Shown one piece after another: positions 25,850-31,154 of a stretch of DNA of 31,154 nt. The notes beneath the pieces were generated by a model. That model searched no databases, was not told where the DNA came from, and saw nothing but the letters and a program-made list of their open reading frames with translations. The stretch spans positions 1 to 31,154 of the forward strand of contig CAWIOX010000020.1 of the NCBI GenBank assembly GCA_963837775.1, given 5' to 3'. Source of the DNA: CAWIOX01 sp963837775 (GTDB lineage Bacteria; Pseudomonadota; Gammaproteobacteria; Burkholderiales; Burkholderiaceae_D). A program made the translations under genes and the position numbers. Position 1 is the stretch's first letter. Each line of letters opens with the position of its first letter.

Positions 25850-26652
25850 ACAGGCTCCTGAGCAGGATCGGTTTCCAGCTCCATGCTACCGAAGGGAAAT
25901 TTCTTGTAGCCGTACTGGCGCTGTTCGACAGCATGGGCCGCCGCACCCGGCAGGCGCAGCAGCAGATGCAGCATTTCACCCTGCTCAGGCGAGAAGCCGA
26001 GGTCGGCCAGCGCAGCGGCAGCGACACCGGACAGCGCCAGCGGGCATGCTGCGGCGGCTTCCAGCGCGGGCCGGTTCTGTTCCAGCCAGCGCAAATAAGA
26101 TCCGGTACTCAGGCGCGCCAGACAAGTCAGGGTCTGCCTGACGGGGGTGGCGGTGCTGATGCCATGCGGATCGAAACCCGGCGCATGTTCCGGTGTCGGC
26201 CAGATACTGCCGGGGCTGGCGCTACGCCTGATGAGTTGATCTTGCCAGGCCTGGAGATCGGTGCCGCAGGCAGCCCAATTTTCCATTGCCAGCAATACTT
26301 CGCGCCCTCCGGCCAGTTGCCCGGCGCCAACTGCCAGCGCAGCCATCAGGCTGGAGGCGGCGGTCGAGCCGCAAACGCCGCCGCACATGGCCGCATGGAC
26401 CGAGGCATCTCTGGGTCCGGGGTTGGCCAGCGCCAGCGCCAATGCTTCCAGCAAATCTGCTTGCGCCGCACTGGGAGCCTCGTCATGGAACAGCAGATAC
26501 AGCATATCGACCCAGCGCGCCTGCCCCAGCATCTCGCCATAGACATCGTAGCCGCGGCAATAGGCAACCCTGGCAGCATAAGGATTGTCCGGTTCCGGCT
26601 CTTCGCGCCAGATACGGCTGTGTATGGCATTCGGATTTTCTGTGTCGCTCAT
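25846..26652 (-). CDS. Citrate synthase/citryl-CoA lyase-like protein 1
   Basis: Protein of 268 residues from ATG 26652 (AGGA 9 bases upstream; the frame is open to 26703 without a better start). N-terminal RIWREEPEPDNPYAARVAYC and GYDVYGEMLGQARWVDMLYLLF precede the citrate-synthase-type core (PGPRDASVHAAMCGG, STAASSLMAALAVGAGQL). A C-terminal helix run LSGVAAAALADLGFSPEQG and LLLRLPGAAAHAVEQR matches the end of the small domain. The HGGA catalytic segment reads GGRE here, and the catalytic Asp region reads ALSG, so canonical citrate synthase residues are missing. Together with its coupled partner it may form one composite enzyme. Annotation pipelines usually call such proteins citryl-CoA lyase; I regard that activity as unproven. 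Confidence 0.75.
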   Translation of the reverse strand: MSDTENPNAIHSRIWREEPEPDNPYAARVAYCRGYDVYGEMLGQARWVDMLYLLFHDEAPSAAQADLLEALALALANPGPRDASVHAAMCGGVCGSTAASSLMAALAVGAGQLAGGREVLLAMENWAACGTDLQAWQDQLIRRSASPGSIWPTPEHAPGFDPHGISTATPVRQTLTCLARLSTGSYLRWLEQNRPALEAAAACPLALSGVAAAALADLGFSPEQGEMLHLLLRLPGAAAHAVEQRQYGYKKFPFGSMELETDPAQEPV

Positions 26653-26792
26653 CGTGTTATTTCCTGAGGCGATGGATGCTGCTACTGTGAGGCGCCTGTG
26701 CAAATCAAATGAGCTGACATGCGTTTCTTCCGCCGATTTTTTTGCATTGAATACTCCCTGCGCTGCCGGCCTTGCTCCTGCTTCATTTTATG

Positions 26793-26820
26793 TCTATTTT
26801 GCAATTAATTGCGAAATAGA
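26793..26820. promoter_or_regulatory. 28-bp palindrome between the ThDP enzyme and the citrate-synthase-like genes
   Basis: A 28-bp palindrome with one mismatched pair, centred on the perfect 12-mer GCAATTAATTGC (26801-26812). It is 140 bp upstream of citrate-synthase-like gene 1 and about 80 bp past the ThDP gene stop, in an AT-rich 245-bp gap. The size and symmetry suit a dimeric repressor. An AT-rich hairpin without a clear T-run makes a terminator less likely. A good -35 hexamer (TTGACA, 26872-26867, minus strand) lies upstream of it but lacks a matching -10. Confidence 0.5.
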
Positions 26821-26897
26821 AATGTAAATTTATTATTTTTCCAGATGTTTTTTGCTGCATCAACATTGTCAACCGCCTGTATATCCTGCCTGACGGC

Positions 26898-28670
26898 TCA
26901 AAGACCGCCGGCCAATACCCGCATCCGCACATTCATCGGCGGCACTTCGTCGGGATCGATGAATACGTCCAGCAGCGTCGGTCCGCGGCGCGCGCAGATA
27001 GCGCCAATATCCAGATTGAGCAGATCTGCCGGCGCATGGATGGTGTGGGCTACCGCACCCATGGCGCGGGCCAGGGCGGCGAAATCGGTGGGCGGCAGAT
27101 CGCAGCCGATCTGCTCTGCATGCGCCATGCGCTGGCCGTGCTTGACCATGCCCAGCGACTGATTGTTGAGCACCACGAAGATGACGGTTTGCCTTTCGGC
27201 CACCGCCACCGAGATTTCCTGGCCATTCATCAGAAAGCTGCCGTCACCGGTAATGCAGACCACCGGCACCTTCGGATTGGCGGCAGCGGTACCGACGGCG
27301 CCGCCGATGGCCCATCCCATCGGGGCAAAGTTCATCGTGACCCGCAGCCAGCCGCCCTCGGTCTTGCGGCGGCCGGGCGCCCGCTTGCTGCCGCCGGTGT
27401 GCCGTCTTTCGCTGGTGCGTCGGTCGATATTGGGCTGCAAATAGTGGATGGCCCAGGTGGTGCTGTTGCCGGTATCGGCCAGGAAGCGGGTGGTGGGGGG
27501 AAATAGCCGCCCCAGTTCATGCATCAGCCGTTGCGGCAGGATCGGCGTGGCGTTGCTCTCGGCCTTGTCGGGGGCGGCCAGCATATTGTCCGGTTTGCGC
27601 TGGGTGCCATGTTGTTGCTGCTCGATGTAACCGCTCTGGCGCGCTTCGTTTTCGTACAACTGCTGGACCAGCCGGGTGAAGATCGACAGGATGCGCCCGC
27701 GCATGTGAAAACGCGCCATCGGCGTGCGGGTCAGGTGCTCTTCCGACTCGTCGATATGCACCAGCCGGGCATTGAGCAGGCTGTCGCTCCAGCCGCCGCT
27801 GTTCCACTCTCCCATGCCGGTGCCGACCGCAATGATCAGATCCACCGACTTGTCGCGCAGCACGGCCTCTGCCGACGCATGGCCGCCGAAACCGAAAACG
27901 CCGCGAAACAGCGGGTGATGCGGGTTGACCAGGCCTTTGCCATCCGGCGTGGTGACCACCATCGCGCCGCTCAGTTCGGCGAACTGGAGTATCGAACCGA
28001 TCGCCTCGCCGCAATCCACGCCGATCAGGAACACCACATTTTCAGCCTCATCCAGCATCTGACGCAGCGTTTCAAGCGCATCGTCGTCCACCAGCGCGGA
28101 TGGCTTCAGAAGCGAGCCCAAGTCGTAGGAGGGGTAGGGCAGTGGATTCGGACTGCGAAATACATCGACCGGAATGCTCAGGTGGGCCGGCCCCATCGGA
28201 GCACGGGTCGCTAGTTGCAATGCGGTAACGAGTTTGTGTTCAAACTGCTGCGGATGGGATACCAGCGAGTTGTAGCGGGTGCAGTGCTGCAGCATGCCCA
28301 GAGTATTGATGCCGGTGCAGGCCGATTCCTGCAGCGGATGCTTGCCGAAGGTAGGCAAGGCCGGCTGTCCGGTGATGACCAGCAGCGGAATATTGTTGTC
28401 GTAGGCGCAGGCGACGCCGGTGATCAGATTGGTGATGCCGGGGCCGGAGGTCGAGCAGCAGACCCCGATCTTGCCGGTTTCGCGCGCATAACCGTCGGCC
28501 ATGAAGGCGGCTCCCGCCTCGTGCCGCGCCAGCATGTGGCGCACCCCGCCCCTGCGGCTGCTGCGGGCGATCGCATTGAACAGCGGTTCGATGGCGCCGC
28601 CGGGAACCCCGAACACGTATTCGATTTCCATCTGCTCCAGATAGGCCAGCAGCAGATCGGCTATTTCCAT
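26898..28670 (-). CDS. Thiamine-diphosphate-dependent enzyme, acetolactate synthase-like
   Basis: Protein of 590 residues with the three-domain layout of acetolactate synthase/2-oxoacid decarboxylases. The PYR domain (about 1-170) has the catalytic Glu51 (LARHEAGAAFMADGYAR) and STSGPGITNLITG. A middle domain follows (about 190-330). The PP domain has the ThDP motif from GDG (about 475) to NN (about 502): GDGSFLMNGQEI ... VVLNN. An unusual Arg-rich insertion lies at about 416-439 (RRTSERRH ... KRAPGRRK), and a polar linker (IEQQQHGTQRKPDN) precedes it. No acetolactate synthase small subunit is nearby, so isoleucine/valine synthesis is unlikely. ATG 28670 has no Shine-Dalgarno; see the upstream reading frame at 28661-28744. 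It is co-directional with the citrate-synthase-like pair, 245 bp upstream of it. Reaction unknown; a C-C bond-forming or cleaving step on a 2-oxo acid is expected. Confidence 0.88.
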   Translation of the reverse strand: MEIADLLLAYLEQMEIEYVFGVPGGAIEPLFNAIARSSRRGGVRHMLARHEAGAAFMADGYARETGKIGVCCSTSGPGITNLITGVACAYDNNIPLLVITGQPALPTFGKHPLQESACTGINTLGMLQHCTRYNSLVSHPQQFEHKLVTALQLATRAPMGPAHLSIPVDVFRSPNPLPYPSYDLGSLLKPSALVDDDALETLRQMLDEAENVVFLIGVDCGEAIGSILQFAELSGAMVVTTPDGKGLVNPHHPLFRGVFGFGGHASAEAVLRDKSVDLIIAVGTGMGEWNSGGWSDSLLNARLVHIDESEEHLTRTPMARFHMRGRILSIFTRLVQQLYENEARQSGYIEQQQHGTQRKPDNMLAAPDKAESNATPILPQRLMHELGRLFPPTTRFLADTGNSTTWAIHYLQPNIDRRTSERRHTGGSKRAPGRRKTEGGWLRVTMNFAPMGWAIGGAVGTAAANPKVPVVCITGDGSFLMNGQEISVAVAERQTVIFVVLNNQSLGMVKHGQRMAHAEQIGCDLPPTDFAALARAMGAVAHTIHAPADLLNLDIGAICARRGPTLLDVFIDPDEVPPMNVRMRVLAGGL

Positions 28671-28744
28671 CGGCTGCCCGGGAATGCGTTCCGGGCTGTT
28701 TTTTTCTTGGTGTTGTCGTGCGCCAGAAAAATGTCAGTACTCAT
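28661..28744 (-). CDS. 27-codon upstream reading frame, possible leader or N-terminus of the ThDP enzyme
   Basis: ATG 28744 has a good ribosome site (AGGGG 8 bases upstream) and opens MSTDIFLAHDNTKKK, then runs to a TGA at 28661, overlapping the ThDP gene start by 10 bases. Just after the lysines lies a run of seven A (28705-28699 read on the minus strand). Slipping back one base there would continue NSPERIPGQP straight into the MEIADLLLAYLEQ start of the ThDP enzyme. So it is either a coupling leader peptide, the real N-terminus joined by frameshifting, or a homopolymer miscount in the assembly. The ThDP gene itself has no ribosome site of its own, which favours one of these over chance. Confidence 0.45.
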   Translation of the reverse strand: MSTDIFLAHDNTKKKTARNAFPGSRWK

Positions 28745-28969
28745 ATCGCCGCCCCTGTCTTCGGTGATGGAAAGATGGCCGCGATTGATGGGCGAGCATC
28801 CGCTACCGTCATAGTCGTGCCGGGCAATCGGCTGACTATTGCTGCTGTGACATTTTATTGTACCTCTATCTCTGAAAAAATTGCCAGCGCGGATCAATCG
28901 CGGCGGCCCGCGCAATTTGAAATCGGCGATGGGGCGTAAAATGACGTTTTTCCGACCGCAGCTGCCACC

Positions 28970-30484
28970 ATGATCATCCTGTCCACCCTCAACGCCCGCT
29001 TTGCCCATGCATCACTGGGCCTGCGCTATCTGCTTGCGAACATGGGAGAACTGCAGGATCAGACCCGGCTGCAGGAATTCGTGATCGGCGCCAAAACCAC
29101 CGACATCGTCGAGAAGCTGCTGGCGCAGCAGCCGCGCATCATCGGTTTCGGCGTGTACATCTGGAATGTCGAGGAAACCACGCGGGTGGTGGCGATGCTG
29201 AAACAGGTCGCGCCGCAGATCGTCATCGTGCTGGGCGGGCCGGAAGTGTCGTATGAGCCGGAGCAGCAGGCGATCGTGCAGGCGGCCGATTACCTGATCA
29301 CCGGCTGGGGCGATGCCAGCTTCCCCAAGCTGTGCCGCGACATCCTGCACGGTCCGAAGCCGATCATGAAGATCCACGCCGGGCTGCAGCCGCCGATCGA
29401 TGACATCAAGCTGCCGTACGCGCTGTACACCGAAGACGACCTCAGGCACCGCATCCTGTACGTGGAAGCCTCGCGCGGCTGCCCGTTCAAATGCGAATTC
29501 TGCCTGTCCTCGCTGGACAAGACTGCGTGGCCGTTTGCGCTCGACCGCTTCCTGGGCGAACTGGAAGCGCTGCATGCGCGCGGCGCGCGGCTGTTCAAGT
29601 TCGTCGACCGCACCTTCAACCTGAACATCAAGTCCAGCCTGCGCATCATGCAGTTCTTCCTCGACAAGCTGGCGGCCCATCCGGACGATCCGGTCTACGC
29701 CCATTTCGAGGTGGTGCCGGATCATCTGCCGGATGCGCTCAAGGACGGCATCCGGCAATTCCCGCCCGGCGCGCTGCAGTTCGAGATCGGCATCCAGAGC
29801 TTCAATCCGGCCGTGCAAACGCTGGTCAGCCGCAAGCAGAACAATGAGAAAGCGGCCGAGAATATCCGCTGGCTGGTCGAAAATTCTCACGCGCACATGC
29901 ACGTCGACCTGATCGCCGGCCTGCCGGGCGAAGACATGGCCAGCTTCGCCGCCGGTTTCGACCAGCTGTATGCACTCAAACCGCACGAAATCCAGTTCGG
30001 CATCCTGAAGCGCCTGCGCGGCACGCCGATCATCCGCCATACCGAAAAATTCAAGCTGGTGTTCGACGCCAACCCGCCTTACACCATCCTGGCCAATGAG
30101 CACATCGACTTCGCCACCATGCAACGGCTGGTGCGCTTCGCCCGCTACTGGGACATGATCGCCAATTCCGGCCGCTTCGCCCACACGCTGCCGCTGATTC
30201 TGGCCGACAGCCCATTCGCCCGCTTCATGGACCTGTCCGACTGGATCTACGCCAAAACCGACGCCACCCACCGCATCGCGCTGGAACGGCTGGCGGCGCT
30301 GGTGGCGCAATGGCTGCAAACCCAGGGCATCGATGCCGCCGCAGCCGACGCACTGGTGGCCAGCGACTACGCCGGACAAGTCAACCAGCCGCATGTCAAA
30401 TCCAAGGCCGCCAAGGAGAAAAAAGCGGCCAATGCGACTGAACATGCGGCGCCGCAAAGGCAGGCGCGGCATCTGGCGGCCTGA
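28970..30484 (+). CDS. B12-binding-domain radical SAM protein
   Basis: Protein of 504 residues. An N-terminal cobalamin-binding-type Rossmann domain (about 1-135: IIGFGVYIWNVEETTRVV, IVIVLGGPEVSYEP, DYLITGWGDASFPKL) is followed by a radical SAM barrel with the cluster motif Cys-x3-Cys-x2-Cys in ASRGCPFKCEFCLSS (about 168-182) and VDLIAGLPGED for the SAM-binding strand. The cobalamin-binding DxHxxG signature is not evident, so B12 use is uncertain. A C-terminal domain of the DUF4080 kind follows, then a Lys/Ala-rich tail of about 35 residues. Family members methylate or rearrange unactivated carbons; this substrate is unknown. It is divergent from the ThDP gene across about 225 bp (28745-28969) and 105 bp ahead of the HDOD gene; there is no sign that it belongs to either. 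Confidence 0.9.
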   Translation: MIILSTLNARFAHASLGLRYLLANMGELQDQTRLQEFVIGAKTTDIVEKLLAQQPRIIGFGVYIWNVEETTRVVAMLKQVAPQIVIVLGGPEVSYEPEQQAIVQAADYLITGWGDASFPKLCRDILHGPKPIMKIHAGLQPPIDDIKLPYALYTEDDLRHRILYVEASRGCPFKCEFCLSSLDKTAWPFALDRFLGELEALHARGARLFKFVDRTFNLNIKSSLRIMQFFLDKLAAHPDDPVYAHFEVVPDHLPDALKDGIRQFPPGALQFEIGIQSFNPAVQTLVSRKQNNEKAAENIRWLVENSHAHMHVDLIAGLPGEDMASFAAGFDQLYALKPHEIQFGILKRLRGTPIIRHTEKFKLVFDANPPYTILANEHIDFATMQRLVRFARYWDMIANSGRFAHTLPLILADSPFARFMDLSDWIYAKTDATHRIALERLAALVAQWLQTQGIDAAAADALVASDYAGQVNQPHVKSKAAKEKKAANATEHAAPQRQARHLAA

Positions 30485-30589
30485 AGCGGATCGCGATAAG
30501 CTATCGTGTTGCTTCACCTCATGCTCCTGGCGTCGGCGTGATGCAGATTCCGTTGATGGTTAACCTTCACTTCTCACTCACACCCTCTT

Positions 30590-31154
30590 ATGTACGATTG
30601 GCTTCAACGTATCTTCAAGCCGGCGCAAAAGAATGCCGCTGACGTGACTGCGCCGAAATTGGCCGAAGCTGCGACGCCCACCGCAGCACCGGCAGCACCG
30701 CCCGCGGTGAGCGGGATTTCCCGCATGCAGCGCGACGAGCTCAATGCGAATTTCAGCAATTGCCTGTTCGGCGCCAATGACAATGCGGAGATTTTCGCCA
30801 GCCAGAGTGAAAGCGAGATTCTGGCGGCGCTGGAAAAGATCGTCAGATCAAACCAGTCAGGCGCGAATCTGGTGCGCAGAATGCCGGGCGTGATCCCGCA
30901 ATTGCTGCAAAGCTTGCGCACCGAGGCATTTTCCGGCGCCGATCTGGCGCACAAGATTTCACATGACGTGGTGCTGGTGGCCGAGGTGCTGCGCCTGGCC
31001 AACAGTGCCTGCCACCACGTGAGCAAGTCGATTACCAGCATCGAACATGCGATATTGATCCTCGGCCACGGCGGCATGCGCCAGTTGATTACCGGCGTCG
31101 CCTTCAAACCGATCATCGACTTGAAGTCCGGACACTTCACCACCTTGGCCGCGC
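30590..31154 (+). CDS. HDOD-domain protein, 5' part only
   Basis: Reading frame from ATG 30590 that stays open to the end of the window (188 codons seen). After MYDWLQRIFKPAQKN comes an Ala/Pro-rich linker, a helical section (NCLFGANDNAEIFASQSESEI), then a typical HDOD core: PGVIPQLLQSL, AHKISHDVVLVAEVLRLANSA, SITSIEHAILILGHGGMRQLI. HDOD proteins are catalytically inactive HD-GYP relatives used in signalling, often beside c-di-GMP or chemotaxis proteins. The rest of the protein, and any output domain such as GGDEF or kinase, lies beyond the edge. No strong Shine-Dalgarno precedes the ATG. Confidence 0.85.
   Translation, partial: MYDWLQRIFKPAQKNAADVTAPKLAEAATPTAAPAAPPAVSGISRMQRDELNANFSNCLFGANDNAEIFASQSESEILAALEKIVRSNQSGANLVRRMPGVIPQLLQSLRTEAFSGADLAHKISHDVVLVAEVLRLANSACHHVSKSITSIEHAILILGHGGMRQLITGVAFKPIIDLKSGHFTTLAA

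Noticed and set aside
26898..28670. Calling the ThDP enzyme oxalyl-CoA decarboxylase or the biosynthetic acetolactate synthase IlvB
   Set aside because: There is no CoA-transferase or small regulatory subunit nearby, and the neighbours are citrate-synthase-like; the fold alone cannot give the substrate.
1..31154. CRISPR arrays, tRNA/rRNA genes, IS elements, prophage or integrase genes
   Set aside because: None was seen: no regularly spaced repeats, no cloverleaf with CCA-type arm, no transposase or integrase motifs on either strand.

Overview
The window reads as chromosomal DNA from a GC-rich Gram-negative bacterium, most likely a betaproteobacterium and possibly an Oxalobacteraceae relative. 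I infer this from the gene set (LivK-type binding protein, TonB receptor, PAS/GGDEF/EAL signalling proteins, a small Lys-rich betaproteobacterial-type protein), the tight gene packing and the codon bias; no rRNA marker is present. I saw no tRNA, rRNA, CRISPR array, insertion sequence or prophage gene.

Left third (about 1-8.6 kb): a trans-4-hydroxyproline (Hyp) degradation locus, almost all on the minus strand. Reading leftward it holds hydroxyproline 2-epimerase (7602-8537), the three D-hydroxyproline dehydrogenase subunits beta, gamma and alpha (4920-7596, overlapping by a few bases), a PAS-AraC regulator on the plus strand (4129-4923), then the pyrroline-4-hydroxy-2-carboxylate deaminase (2925-3836), the 2-oxoglutarate-semialdehyde dehydrogenase (1478-2911) and an orphan ABC binding protein (176-1309) closed by a textbook terminator. 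The steps run from L-Hyp to 2-oxoglutarate. As given, the alpha gene carries three single-base frameshifts and the beta gene one, so the dehydrogenase step looks broken or the assembly is wrong here.

Middle (8.7-17.1 kb): a short Lys-rich protein started by TTG, an AI-2E-family membrane protein, then a plus-strand signalling island: triple-PAS histidine kinase and NarL/LuxR response regulator (overlapping genes), PAS-GGDEF diguanylate cyclase, stand-alone receiver and FNR-like regulator, followed by a convergent YgiD-type dioxygenase. Three intergenic spaces (10.2, 13.15 and 17.3 kb) carry copies of one 61-83 bp element whose conserved blocks keep identical spacing. The leader upstream of the cyclase also contains two strong stem-loops.

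Right half (17.3-28.75 kb, minus strand): a co-directional cluster reading leftward as a ThDP-dependent enzyme, two short citrate-synthase/citryl-CoA-lyase-like proteins (genes overlap by 4 bp), a TonB-dependent receptor, a PF04392-type periplasmic binding protein and a very large hybrid sensor (TM sensor, HAMP, kinase, REC, REC, HPt, REC, GGDEF, EAL) with one frameshift at its second membrane segment. This set is the best candidate for an undescribed system: a small acyl-CoA/2-oxoacid enzyme module linked to outer-membrane uptake or sensing and to c-di-GMP output. The right edge holds a B12-binding radical SAM protein and the start of an HDOD protein.
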